The notes: generated by a model from the sequence alone, not told the origin. Positions 1 to 7,814 are shown, counted from the first letter of the stretch. The stretch: 64,000 nt of DNA from Pseudobutyrivibrio sp. (GCA_017557435.1 JAFYYR010000001.1:62001-126000), one strand, 5' to 3'. Numbers and translations are program-made.

Positions 1-69
1 TAACTATTAAAACACAAAATATAGTGTTTGAATTTTTGTTTCAACTCCTAGATATTGCTATTCAGATAT

Positions 70-95
70 AATAATGTTTCACGTGAAACATTATT
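70..95. promoter_or_regulatory. parS: parS centromere-like site
   Basis: The core at 75-90 reads TGTTTCACGTGAAACA, which equals the consensus parS bound by ParB/Spo0J. The flanks extend the perfect dyad to 26 bp (70-95). It lies about 145 bp upstream of parA. In Firmicutes and most bacteria, ParB loads here as a CTP-dependent clamp and ParA segregates the origin. I did not notice a second copy in the window. Confidence 0.95.
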
Positions 96-165
96 TATCT
101 ATTTTTGATTACTATATATAGTAAGAAATTGAGCAAAATCTATTAAAGCAAACAGTATTTCTGAG

Positions 166-194
166 TAGAATTGAATATATCACAATGATATAAT
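166..194 (+). promoter_or_regulatory. putative parA promoter
   Basis: A perfect -10 box TATAAT lies at 189-194. The best -35 at 17 bp spacing (166-171, TAGAAT) is weak. The predicted start of transcription falls about 35 nt before the parA start codon. It is downstream of parS, so ParB bound at parS could influence it. Confidence 0.45.
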
Positions 195-238
195 GTTAAC
201 TATTCAGTACAAACATAAACTAACAAGGGAGAAAATAG

Positions 239-1009
239 ATGAAGAGAGTAATTGCTATTGCCAACCAAAAAGGTGGAGTTGGTAAAACTACTACTAGTAT
301 TAATTTATCAGCTTGCTTAGCAGAGGCTGGAAAGAAAGTTCTTGTTATCGACACTGACCCACAGGGAAATGCAACAAGTGGTTTAGGTTTGGATAAGGAT
401 GAATGTGAGAATACTGTTTATGATTTAGTTCTTGATCAGTGCAGCATTAAGGAATGTATGTATAAGGTTGATAATATTCCTAACCTTACAGTTATACCTT
501 CCAATGTAGATTTAGCTGGTGCTGAGATTGAGCTTCTTGGTATTAATGAGAAGGAATATATTCTTAGAAATGCAGTAGATTATGTAAAGGATGATTTTGA
601 TTATGTAATTATTGACTGTCCTCCTTCACTTAATATGTTAACTATCAATGCTATGACTACTGCTGATTCAGTTCTTGTACCTATTCAGTGTGAGTATTAT
701 GCGCTAGAAGGTATCAGCCAGTTAATTCATACAATTGATCTTGTTCAGCAGAGACTTAATCCAAAGCTTCAGATTGATGGCGTAGTATTTACTATGTATG
801 ACAAGAGAACAAATCTTTCTTCTGATGTTGTAGATACAGTTAAGAATAATCTTAATGCTACAGTATATCAGACAATCATTCCTAGAAATGTTCGTCTTGC
901 AGAGGCTCCATCTCACGGACTTCCAATTAATCTTTATGATGAGAAGTCAGCTGGTGCTGAGAGCTATAGAAATCTTGCAAAAGAAATCATTGGAAGAAAG
1001 GATATTTAA
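239..1009 (+). CDS. parA: ParA/Soj chromosome-partitioning ATPase
   Basis: This 256-residue protein is a ParA/MinD-superfamily ATPase that binds DNA non-specifically when ATP-bound and moves or regulates origins with ParB. The deviant Walker A KGGVGKTT is at residues 11-18 with the signature lysine. Walker A' (DTDPQGN) is near residue 38 and the DCPPSL Walker B-type motif is near residue 124. The length fits short Soj-type ParA without an N-terminal DNA-binding domain. The ATG follows AGGGAGA. parB starts 2 bp after the stop, so the pair is an operon, and a parS site lies upstream. Confidence 0.97.
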   Translation: MKRVIAIANQKGGVGKTTTSINLSACLAEAGKKVLVIDTDPQGNATSGLGLDKDECENTVYDLVLDQCSIKECMYKVDNIPNLTVIPSNVDLAGAEIELLGINEKEYILRNAVDYVKDDFDYVIIDCPPSLNMLTINAMTTADSVLVPIQCEYYALEGISQLIHTIDLVQQRLNPKLQIDGVVFTMYDKRTNLSSDVVDTVKNNLNATVYQTIIPRNVRLAEAPSHGLPINLYDEKSAGAESYRNLAKEIIGRKDI

Positions 1010-1011
1010 TC

Positions 1012-1905
1012 ATGGCAGCTAAAAAGGGAGGTTTAGGTAAGGGACTAGATTCTCTTATTGTTAAGAAAGAAGAGGGTGTTGTTGCAGTTAATCCAGAACA
1101 GCATGGCGCACCTGTTGAAGTAGATATTAATAAGGTTGAGCCTAATAAGCTCCAGCCTAGAAAAAACTTTGATGAAGATAAGCTTCAGGAGTTAGCAGAT
1201 AATATTAAGATACATGGAATCGTTAACCCAATTATCGTTCAGGACCGCAAGGGTTATTATGAAATAATCGGTGGTGAGCGTAGATGGAGAGCAGCAAGAA
1301 TCGCTGGCTTCAAAAAGGTTCCAGTTATCATTATGAATCTTAGCGAGCAAGAATTCGTTGAGATTTCTCTCATTGATAATATTCAGCGTGAGCAATTAAA
1401 TCCTATAGAAGAGGCAATGGCATTTGCTCGACTCATTGATGAGTTTAACTTAAAACAGGATGAAGTTGCTGAGCGTGTTTCAAAGAGTAGAACTACAATC
1501 ACTAATGCACTTAGATTATTAAAGCTTGATAAGAGAGTTCAGGACATGATCGTTGATGATAAGCTTTCTACAGGTCATGCTCGTGCAATGCTTGCAATCA
1601 CAGATCCAGAAAAGCAGTATGAATTTGCTGAGAGAGCTTTTGATGAAAAGATGTCTGTACGTGATGTAGAGCGTGAAGTTAAAAAGCTCTTAAATGATAA
1701 GAAGAGTGATAAGAAGTCTAAGGCAGCTGAGATTGATTCACAGCTTGCAGCAGTTTACCAGGAGACACAGGAAAGACTTAAGGGTGTACTTGGCACAAAG
1801 GTTTTCATCAATGCCAAGGATAATAAATCTGGAAAGCTTGAAATCGAATACTATTCACAGGATGAGTTGAATAGAATCGTAGAATTACTAGAAAATATTA
1901 AATAG
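1012..1905 (+). CDS. parB: ParB/Spo0J chromosome-partitioning protein
   Basis: This 297-residue ParB carries the N-terminal CTP-binding domain with QPRKNF (residues 48-53) and GERRWRA (88-94). It also has the NIQREQLNPIEEA segment and a helix-turn-helix around residues 147-170 that reads parS. The C-terminus should be the dimerisation domain. A charged lysine-rich linker spans about 225-245. It is translationally close to parA (2 bp gap), with an AAAGGA element inside the parA 3' end as ribosome binding site. It should bind the parS at 70-95. Confidence 0.97.
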   Translation: MAAKKGGLGKGLDSLIVKKEEGVVAVNPEQHGAPVEVDINKVEPNKLQPRKNFDEDKLQELADNIKIHGIVNPIIVQDRKGYYEIIGGERRWRAARIAGFKKVPVIIMNLSEQEFVEISLIDNIQREQLNPIEEAMAFARLIDEFNLKQDEVAERVSKSRTTITNALRLLKLDKRVQDMIVDDKLSTGHARAMLAITDPEKQYEFAERAFDEKMSVRDVEREVKKLLNDKKSDKKSKAAEIDSQLAAVYQETQERLKGVLGTKVFINAKDNKSGKLEIEYYSQDELNRIVELLENIK

Positions 1906-1931
1906 AACAAATGTTCTTAGGAGAGAGATTA

Positions 1932-2426
1932 ATGATAGAAAAATATTTAGGAATTAGCTCTGATTATGTAATCATAGGTCTTGCTGGTCTTGTACTTATT
2001 ACAATGATTCTTTTAATTGTTTTCATTGTACAGATGTCTAAATTGAAAAAGAGATACAAGATATTCATGCAGGGTAATGATGCAAAATCATTAGAGGATA
2101 CTCTTGTTTACAGATTAGAACAGGTTGATGAGCTCATTGAGGCAAATGCAAGCAACGAGAGAAACATCGATATGATTTTCAAAAACATGAAGGATTGTTT
2201 CCAGAAGATTGGTCTTGTAAAATACGATGCCTTCAATGAGATGGGCGGAAAGCTCAGTTTTTCTCTTTGCCTTTTAAATGAGAAGAACAATGGATTTATA
2301 ATTAATGCTATGCATTCTCGCGAAGGATGTTATACTTATGTTAAGGAGATTATAGATGGTAACTCTATAATCCAGCTTGCAGAAGAAGAAGAGCAGGCAT
2401 TACAACAAGCAATGGGTGGTATATAA
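1932..2426 (+). CDS. DUF4446 family membrane-anchored protein
   Basis: A 164-residue protein of the DUF4446 family, which clostridia commonly encode just after parB. Function unknown. One transmembrane helix spans about residues 10-33, followed by a charged, helical, probably coiled-coil stretch (about 35-85) and a small alpha/beta domain facing the cytoplasm. I chose ATG 1932 because AGGAGAG at 1919-1925 sits 6 nt upstream. An in-frame ATG at 1911 lacks a ribosome binding site. The position suggests co-transcription with parAB, but a role in segregation is only inference. Confidence 0.8.
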   Translation: MIEKYLGISSDYVIIGLAGLVLITMILLIVFIVQMSKLKKRYKIFMQGNDAKSLEDTLVYRLEQVDELIEANASNERNIDMIFKNMKDCFQKIGLVKYDAFNEMGGKLSFSLCLLNEKNNGFIINAMHSREGCYTYVKEIIDGNSIIQLAEEEEQALQQAMGGI

Positions 2427-2427
2427 C

Positions 2428-3300
2428 GTGCATCAATATTTGCCAGCAATTGGATTTAGCAAAATTAAAAAGAAAGAATTAGAGAATCTCATCCAAGAGA
2501 TTACTCTCAGACCTGACTATCAGGAATCAGCTATCGACTTCGAGGGCAATCAGTTTGTTGAGCTTCGATATATGGTTGCTGATAATGTAGGTCTTGTTCT
2601 TAGAGGTATTTACAATGAGGATGATGAGTTTATCTTAGATTACTATTATCCTACTTATTTTGGTGAGTCTATTTCATCTAAAAATGATGTTGAAGTAATA
2701 AAGCAATCAGATAAGGATAATTACCTGGTTATGTGTGATGAAATCAGATTGGGAGTTAATCTGATTTTCCAGCTTCAGAACATGGGTGAGTTCCTTAGAA
2801 ATAATATTATGGCTGGAAAGAGTGGAGACAAGACTATTAGACTTGCTGCTCTTTCTTTAGACGCCAAAATCATTTTACCTTTATATGACAATGAAAAGAG
2901 TCGTATAAAGGAGAAGATGAATAATAAAAAGCGAATTGATTTATTTGAACAGGCTAGAGAGGGTAATGAAGAAGCTCTTGAAAGTCTCACTATGGATGAA
3001 ATTGATTTATATCAGAGAATATCTAGACGAGTAACCCGAGAAGATATACTTAGTGTGGTTACCAGTTATTTTATGCCTTTTGGTATTGAAAATGATAAGT
3101 ACGATATTCTTGGTGACATATTAGACGTAAAGTCAGTTGTAAATCATCTTACTATGGAAGAGCTCTACATCATGGTTATTGAGAGTAATGATGTAGTTTT
3201 CGAAGTATGCATAAATAAGAAAAATTTATTCGGAGAGCCTGCTGTTGGCAGACGTTTTAAAGGCACAATTTGGCTACAGGGAACTGTTGATTTTTCGTAA
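2428..3300 (+). CDS. DUF3881 family protein
   Basis: A 290-residue soluble protein resembling the DUF3881 family of Lachnospiraceae (N-terminus HQYLPAIGFSKIKKKELE after the initiator). No catalytic motif or membrane segment is visible and the function is unknown. The start is GTG 2428, one base after the stop of the DUF4446 gene, with GGGTGG at 2414-2419 as ribosome binding site. The open frame reaches back to 2377, but that part overlaps the upstream gene and lacks the family-like N-terminus. The promoter of the downstream tRNA overlaps its 3' end. Confidence 0.75.
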   Translation: MHQYLPAIGFSKIKKKELENLIQEITLRPDYQESAIDFEGNQFVELRYMVADNVGLVLRGIYNEDDEFILDYYYPTYFGESISSKNDVEVIKQSDKDNYLVMCDEIRLGVNLIFQLQNMGEFLRNNIMAGKSGDKTIRLAALSLDAKIILPLYDNEKSRIKEKMNNKKRIDLFEQAREGNEEALESLTMDEIDLYQRISRRVTREDILSVVTSYFMPFGIENDKYDILGDILDVKSVVNHLTMEELYIMVIESNDVVFEVCINKKNLFGEPAVGRRFKGTIWLQGTVDFS

Positions 3301-3315
3301 TTATTAGATTAAAAT
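3287..3315 (+). promoter_or_regulatory. promoter of tRNA-Arg
   Basis: TTGATT at 3287-3292 and TAAAAT at 3310-3315 are separated by 17 bp. The -35 lies within the last codons of the DUF3881 gene. Transcription would start near 3322, some 8 nt before the tRNA. Confidence 0.55.
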
Positions 3316-3329
3316 CTAGTAGTTGCTAT

Positions 3330-3403
3330 GTTCCTATAGCTCAGCTGGATAGAGCGTCCGCCTCCTAAGCGGAAGGCCGCGCGTTCGAATCGCGCTAGGA
3401 ACG
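3330..3403 (+). tRNA. tRNA-Arg, anticodon CCT
   Basis: The 74 nt fold into a full cloverleaf. The acceptor stem GTTCCTA/TAGGAAC is perfect, with discriminator G. The D arm is GCTC/GAGC, and the anticodon stem TCCGC/GCGGA has loop CTCCTAA, so the anticodon is CCT, reading AGG. The T stem GCGCG/CGCGC carries the TTCGAAT loop. CCA is not encoded. A terminator follows directly. Confidence 0.96.
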
Positions 3404-3408
3404 TTGTT

Positions 3409-3428
3409 GGAGCCTGAGGGCTCCTTTT
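3409..3428 (+). terminator. rho-independent terminator after tRNA-Arg
   Basis: The stem GGAGCC/GGCTCC (3409-3414 and 3419-3424) with loop TGAG is followed by TTTT. It ends the short tRNA transcript. Confidence 0.75.
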
Positions 3429-3457
3429 ATATTGGAAAAGAAAACTAGGGGGACATA

Positions 3458-4381
3458 ATGGAAGTATTTATTATTTTTCAGAGAATGCTTATGTTGCTAG
3501 CGATGATGGCACTTGGATACATAAGCTACAAGAGAAGCTGGCTAGATGAAAGCAGCCATAAAAAGCTATCCCAGATGGTTGTAAATATATTTAACCCTGC
3601 TCTAGTAATAAATGGAGCCATAACTGCTACTGGAGGATCTAATCTTTCACTGGTTAAGGAAAATCTTATATTCGTGGCAATATATTATGGTCTTTGCATT
3701 ATCATAAGTTTTCCTGTAGCAAAGATAGCTAGTAGCAAGGATAGCCAGAAAAATATGTTTATGCTCATGACTATATTTTCAAATGTAGGATTCATGGGAA
3801 TACCAGTAATATCTAGCATATATGGAAATGAAGCAGTTATATTTATTACATTTTACATCCTAGCCTACAATGTGATTTTATATACCCTTGGTATTTATAT
3901 AGCTCAGAGAAACATACCAAAGGAAGAGAGAAAGAGCAGCTTAGCAGGACTTGTTAATATTGGAATGATTTGTTCTATCATTGCAATAGGACTGTATTTT
4001 AGCGGAATTAAATTTAATGACTCAGTTCTTTCATTTTTCAATTATGTAGGTAATGCAACTATCCCTCTTTCAATGATTGTAATTGGTGCCTCAGTTGCTA
4101 AGATTCCATTTAGAGAAATATTTAAAGGAATTCGTCTATACGTATTTGCATTTATTACCCTTCTTCTTATTCCAATAGTGGTATCACTAGCATTTAAGGG
4201 AATGAAGAAAAATGAGATGATATATGGCATTTTCATATTGCTATTTGCAATGCCAGTAGGAAGCATAGTGTCTATGCTAATAAAAGAATATGGTGGAGAT
4301 GAGACACTTTGCAGCAAGACAGTTATCATAACTACATTACTTTCAATAATTACAATTCCAATAGTTACAATGTTTATTTAA
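3458..4381 (+). CDS. AEC-family (auxin efflux carrier type) transporter
   Basis: A 307-residue, very hydrophobic protein with about ten membrane spans in two halves, as in the AEC family (Mem_trans). The half-repeats have the family features: an N-terminal LALMALGYISYKRSWLD-like segment and NPALVINGA in the first half, and NATIPLSMIVIGAS followed by a C-terminal MPVGSIVSMLIKEYGGD segment in the second. Bacterial members move carboxylates such as malate or other small anions; the substrate here cannot be told. AGGGGGA lies 4 nt before the ATG. It is monocistronic, between the tRNA-Arg terminator and its own hairpin. Confidence 0.85.
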   Translation: MEVFIIFQRMLMLLAMMALGYISYKRSWLDESSHKKLSQMVVNIFNPALVINGAITATGGSNLSLVKENLIFVAIYYGLCIIISFPVAKIASSKDSQKNMFMLMTIFSNVGFMGIPVISSIYGNEAVIFITFYILAYNVILYTLGIYIAQRNIPKEERKSSLAGLVNIGMICSIIAIGLYFSGIKFNDSVLSFFNYVGNATIPLSMIVIGASVAKIPFREIFKGIRLYVFAFITLLLIPIVVSLAFKGMKKNEMIYGIFILLFAMPVGSIVSMLIKEYGGDETLCSKTVIITTLLSIITIPIVTMFI

Positions 4382-4386
4382 TAATG

Positions 4387-4416
4387 GGCCTAGCGTAAGC
4401 TAGGCCTTAATTAATT
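4387..4416 (+). terminator. terminator after AEC transporter
   Basis: An eight-bp stem GGCCTAGC/GCTAGGCC (4387-4394, 4399-4406) with a GTAA loop. The T tract is interrupted (TTAATTAATTT), so termination may be partial. Confidence 0.6.
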
Positions 4417-4573
4417 TAGTTTAATAACAATAAATCCACATTTTTTTCGCAATAATGGGGTAAAATACTTTTATCCGGTAAGTAGTCGAATAAAATTAAA
4501 TAATGTATAATCAAGATAAGATTGACTCTAATTCATTTCAAAGGGGGAAAGAATAAGAGGAGGACAAAAATGT

Positions 4574-5185
4574 ATGGCAGATTTGAATTTAACTAAAGAA
4601 CAGCAGGATACACTTGGGGAAATTGCTAATATTAGCATGGGTTCATCAGCTACATCTCTGAGTGCCCTTTTAAATAATTTGAAGGTAGATATTACAACAC
4701 CAAAGATTGAATTAATTAGAAAAAGTGAGTCTTTAGACGATTATCATAATGTGTGTGTACTTGTACATATTAATTATGTTAAGGGACTTACAGGAAGCAA
4801 TGTTTTAATTTTAAAAGAAAACGATGTAAAAATAATTGCAGATCTTATGATGGGTGGACAAGGAGTGGCAAGCCCAGAGCCTATTGGTGAGCTTCAATTG
4901 TCAGCAGTTTCTGAGGCGATGAATCAAATGATGGGTTCTGCAGCTAGTTCTATGTCACAATTACTTAATAGAGTAGTTGATATTTCGCCACCAAAGACCG
5001 ATAACATAGATGTGGAAAGTGTAAAGATATTTGAGAGATTATTTGAGTCTCCAGAAATTGATTTCGTGAAGATAACATTTAATCTCAAAATTGGTACAGT
5101 AGTAGACTCAGTAATGGTTCAGCTGTATCCTATTTCGTTTGCACTTGACATGGTACATCTATTTGATAAAAAAGACGAAAACTAG
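4574..5185 (+). CDS. CheC/FliY-type CheY-P phosphatase, no FliN domain
   Basis: A 203-residue protein with two copies of the CheC phosphatase motif E-x2-N. The first is E16/N19 in LGEIANISMGSSATSLS; the second is E114/N117 in SAVSEAMNQMMGSAASS. The wording is closer to the FliY N-domain than to CheC (NISMGSSAT; VDISPPK). It should dephosphorylate CheY-P at the flagellar switch. FliY normally also has an N-terminal CheY-docking peptide and a C-terminal FliN/SpoA domain, and both are absent. Its stop is 8 bp before the next gene, whose product ends in a docking-like motif. AGGAGG (4558-4563) precedes the start, with an out-of-frame ATG at 4570 between them. Confidence 0.85.
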   Translation: MADLNLTKEQQDTLGEIANISMGSSATSLSALLNNLKVDITTPKIELIRKSESLDDYHNVCVLVHINYVKGLTGSNVLILKENDVKIIADLMMGGQGVASPEPIGELQLSAVSEAMNQMMGSAASSMSQLLNRVVDISPPKTDNIDVESVKIFERLFESPEIDFVKITFNLKIGTVVDSVMVQLYPISFALDMVHLFDKKDEN

Positions 5186-5193
5186 GGGGCCAC

Positions 5194-6693
5194 ATGGACG
5201 AGAACGCTAAGAAAATTCAAAGAGAAATAGCCAAGGACAAAATTCAAATTATACTAGCTAGTATTGCGCTTGCTATTTTAATTATCATGGAATTTTATAT
5301 CATGATTAATTTCAAGAGCAATTTCATGGCTATGGCAATTGGCGTGCTTTTGATGATTGTAGTATTGTTTTTCCTTATAAGCGGTGTTATGGATATATCA
5401 CTAAAGCAAAAGGATATGGAATCACAGAAATATGAGGATATTTACAATGCACAAAAAGCATCGTATCTCGTAATTAAAAAGAGCTTCGATGAAATGGAGC
5501 AGAGACTTCGTGCAATCGAGGAAAATAGCTCCCTTCCTGCAGAAGATATTATTAATGCTCAAAAGGCAGTGGCAAAGGTAACAATTTCTAGAAGTAAGGA
5601 AAACACTGATGCTCTTATGAATTCAAATGACGAGCTTATTAATCAGCTTGTTAGTATTCAAGAAAAGCTTGAATCTAATAATACACAGATTCTAGAGAGA
5701 CAGCAGACTTTACTTAAAGAAAATAATTTTGATATTCAGCAAAAAATTGCAGCTATTACAAATCAGCTTTCTAGCTTAGAAGGAAGAATCCAGGGTGGAA
5801 TGTCAGTAATGGCATCACAGCCTGTACAGATGGCAGCACCTGTTATGTCAGAGGTTCAAGAACCTATACCAGCAGTAGAAATGCCTAGCATGGAAGAGCC
5901 TATAGTTGCTGACGAGCCAGCAATAGAAGAAACTCCAGTAGAGGATTTAGGATTAGATTTAGATGCAGTAGTAGAAGAGGTAGCCGAGGAAGCCCCACTT
6001 GATTTAGATATAGAAATACCAGCCGAGGAGCCAGTGGCCGAAGAGGCTCCAGTAGAGGATTTAGGACTTGATTTAGATGCAGTAGTAGAAGAGCCGGTAG
6101 CTGAGGAAGTACCACTTGATTTAGATATTGAAGTACCAGCTGAGGAGCCAGTGGCCGAAGAGGCTTCAGTAGAAGACTTAGGACTTGATTTAGATGCAGT
6201 AGTAGAAGAGCCGGCGGCTGAGGAAGTACCACTTGATTTAGATATTGAAGTACCAGCTGAGGAGCCAGTAGCAGAAGAGGCTCCAGTAGAAGACTTAGGA
6301 CTTGATTTAGATGCAGTGGTAGAAGAACCGGTAGCTGAGGAAGCACCGCTTGATTTAGATATAGAAATACCAGCTGAGGAACCGGTAGCGGAAGAAGCCT
6401 CAGTTGAAGAACCAGTAGCCGAGGAAGCGCCAGCAGAAGAGATTGTAGCTAGTGAACCAGTTGAAGAAGACTTAGGAGCTAATTTAGATGCGCTATTACA
6501 AGAAATAGGTGAGCCTCTTGAGGAGGAAGCACCAGCAGAGGAAGCTGAGGCACCAGCTGCACCAGAGGCAGAAGTACCAGAAGAAAAGCCTGCAAGTGAA
6601 GAAATAGTTATCCCTGATGTGGGAGTTGATTTAACAGATCCAAACCGTGTAATGAGCGCGGAGGAAATTGAAAAATTATTTGCAAGTATCTAG
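5194..6693 (+). CDS. membrane protein with coiled coil, acidic repeats and FliM/FliY-like C-terminal motif
   Basis: A 499-residue protein I cannot assign to a named family. The order is a short basic N-terminus, two transmembrane helices (about 16-36 and 43-65), a long helical coiled-coil region (about 70-200), and a very acidic Glu/Pro/Ala/Val-rich region (about 215-480) holding four near-identical 38-39 residue repeats. The C-terminus is MSAEEIEKLFASI. That ending resembles the LSQDEIDALL-type CheY-P docking peptide found at the N-terminus of FliM and FliY. It starts 8 bp after the CheC-like gene with GGGGG before the ATG, so the two are an operon. I infer a membrane tether or docking partner for chemotaxis proteins; not proven. 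Confidence 0.7.
   Translation: MDENAKKIQREIAKDKIQIILASIALAILIIMEFYIMINFKSNFMAMAIGVLLMIVVLFFLISGVMDISLKQKDMESQKYEDIYNAQKASYLVIKKSFDEMEQRLRAIEENSSLPAEDIINAQKAVAKVTISRSKENTDALMNSNDELINQLVSIQEKLESNNTQILERQQTLLKENNFDIQQKIAAITNQLSSLEGRIQGGMSVMASQPVQMAAPVMSEVQEPIPAVEMPSMEEPIVADEPAIEETPVEDLGLDLDAVVEEVAEEAPLDLDIEIPAEEPVAEEAPVEDLGLDLDAVVEEPVAEEVPLDLDIEVPAEEPVAEEASVEDLGLDLDAVVEEPAAEEVPLDLDIEVPAEEPVAEEAPVEDLGLDLDAVVEEPVAEEAPLDLDIEIPAEEPVAEEASVEEPVAEEAPAEEIVASEPVEEDLGANLDALLQEIGEPLEEEAPAEEAEAPAAPEAEVPEEKPASEEIVIPDVGVDLTDPNRVMSAEEIEKLFASI
5932..6396 (+). repeat. four tandem 114-117 bp in-frame repeats
   Basis: Units start at 5932 (114 bp), 6046, 6163 and 6280 (117 bp each). Each encodes PVEDLGLDLDAVVEE, then a P/V-AEE linker, LDLDIE, and PAEEPVAEE. 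Copies differ mainly at synonymous or Val/Ala, Pro/absent positions, so copy number can change by recombination without a frameshift. The translated antisense frames are shadows. Confidence 0.95.
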
Positions 6694-6699
6694 ATTTTT

Positions 6700-6734
6700 A
6701 ATACCTGTCTCATATTTGAGGCAGGTATTGTTTT
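6700..6734 (+). terminator. terminator of the cheC-like operon
   Basis: A thirteen-bp stem (6700-6712 with 6717-6729, one G-T pair) with loop TATT, then GTTTTA. It separates the operon from the tRNA-Lys promoter. Confidence 0.85.
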
Positions 6735-6834
6735 ATAAACACACATTTAATAAGCACTATAAAAATTGTGAGGACTTTTCAGAAAACTCTAGTAAAAAAA
6801 GTTTGGAAAAACCGAAAAAAATTTAAAAAAGGGC

Positions 6835-6863
6835 TTGCAAAATATGCAAAAAGGCTATATACT
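6835..6863 (+). promoter_or_regulatory. promoter of tRNA-Lys
   Basis: TTGCAA (6835-6840), a 17-bp spacer, then TATACT (6858-6863). Initiation is expected near 6870, about 30 nt upstream of the mature tRNA. A-rich upstream sequence (6793-6830) could act as an UP element. Confidence 0.75.
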
Positions 6864-6899
6864 TATTTTCGTTGCTGAGGCAATAAAGTAAATAAATGA

Positions 6900-6972
6900 G
6901 CGCGATTAGCTCAGCTGGCAGAGCACCTGACTCTTAATCAGGGTGTCCAGGGTTCGAACCCCTGATCGCGCA
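6900..6972 (+). tRNA. tRNA-Lys, anticodon CTT
   Basis: A 73-nt cloverleaf. The acceptor is GCGCGAT/ATCGCGC with discriminator A. The anticodon stem CCTGA/TCAGG has loop CTCTTAA, giving anticodon CTT for AAG codons. The T arm is CAGGG-TTCGAAC-CCCTG. CCA is not encoded. It has its own promoter and terminator. Confidence 0.96.
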
Positions 6973-6977
6973 CTACG

Positions 6978-7007
6978 AATCGTCGAGATTGTTCTCGACG
7001 ATTTTTT
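6978..7007 (+). terminator. terminator after tRNA-Lys
   Basis: The stem AATCGTCGAGA/TCTCGACGATT (6978-6988, 6993-7003) with loop TTGT is followed by a T tract. Confidence 0.9.
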
Positions 7008-7025
7008 ATACAAAAAAGGATTAAT

Positions 7026-7056
7026 AAAAATAGCATGCGGAGCATGCTATTTTTTT
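7026..7056 (-). terminator. bidirectional hairpin at the end of trmB
   Basis: The stem AATAGCATGC/GCATGCTATT is centred at about 7040, with A tracts on the left and T tracts on the right, so it can terminate in both directions. It serves minus-strand trmB, whose stop (7055-7057) touches it, and backs up the tRNA-Lys terminator on the plus strand. Confidence 0.85.
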
Positions 7057-7699
7057 ATCTACTAGCTATTAACTTAAATATTGGATTACCAAGACTAGAA
7101 AACTTTTCTTCGTACTCAGTCATGATATTGCCTTCGTTCATAGATGAATCATTATGTAAATCATAAGTAACAGCATCTAATTTCCAAAGAGGATGATTAT
7201 TGATTTCTTCAACAGAAAAATCAAACAAATCTCTATTGTCTGTCTTGAACTCAATATGACCCTCTGGAGCAAGAATCGAATTATATCTATTAAGGAAAGT
7301 AGATGATGTAAGACGACGCTTACTATGTCTGTCCTTTGGCCAAGGATCACTAAAGTTAAGATAGATTCTATCTACTTCTCTGCATGCAAATATATCAAGT
7401 ATTTCAGCAGCATCAAAACAGATAAATCTAAGATTAGGAATCTCTTCTTCTTCAACCTTTTGAATAGCTCTAAGAAGTACACTTGTATATCTTTCAATGC
7501 CTATATAATTTATGTCAGGGTTTTGCTTAGCTAATGTTGTAATAAACTGACCCTTTCCCATACCGATTTCGATGTGAAGGGGATTGTCATTGTTAAAAAG
7601 CTCTGATTTAAATGAGCCCTTGAATTTAGCAGGCTGGGAAATACAATAAGGGCTGTTAGCAACTACCTCATCCGCGCCTGGAATATTTCTTAATCTCAT
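7055..7699 (-). CDS. trmB: tRNA (guanine-N7-)-methyltransferase
   Basis: A 214-residue Rossmann-fold methyltransferase that makes m7G46 in tRNAs from S-adenosylmethionine. Visible motifs are the SAM-binding EIGMGKGQF (about 45-53), IGIERY (motif II acidic residue), and the family signature FSDPWPKDRHSKRRL (about 116-130) with the catalytic Asp. Length is normal for TrmB. GGAGG (7705-7709) precedes the ATG. It is monocistronic and divergent from the carboxypeptidase gene, with about 100 bp between them. Confidence 0.96.
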   Translation of the reverse strand: MRLRNIPGADEVVANSPYCISQPAKFKGSFKSELFNNDNPLHIEIGMGKGQFITTLAKQNPDINYIGIERYTSVLLRAIQKVEEEEIPNLRFICFDAAEILDIFACREVDRIYLNFSDPWPKDRHSKRRLTSSTFLNRYNSILAPEGHIEFKTDNRDLFDFSVEEINNHPLWKLDAVTYDLHNDSSMNEGNIMTEYEEKFSSLGNPIFKLIASR

Positions 7700-7767
7700 T
7701 ATTACCTCCGTCTTAAAAATTAAACATAGCTATCATACCATCTTTAACAAAAAAACAAAAGAAGAGG

Positions 7768-7796
7768 TTGGCTTAAGAGAATTAAAAAGTTATACT
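7768..7796 (+). promoter_or_regulatory. promoter of the D,D-carboxypeptidase gene
   Basis: TTGGCT (7768-7773), a 17-bp spacer and TATACT (7791-7796). The predicted transcription start is near 7803, just before or at the first in-frame start codons. The 5' leader would therefore be about 12 nt or absent. Confidence 0.7.
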
Positions 7797-7814
7797 ATTG
7801 TGATGAGGTACAAA

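Noticed and set aside
4440-4520. Sigma-D (flagellar) promoter before the CheC-like gene
   Set aside because: TAAA and TCGAATAA elements occur, but spacing and sequence do not fit TAAA-N15-GCCGATAT. Only a TATAAT (4506-4511) with a poor -35 is present.
5900-6346. 148-codon minus-strand frame rich in Leu/Pro
   Set aside because: It is the antisense reading of the acidic tandem repeats; it has no ribosome binding site and only mirrors the repeat.
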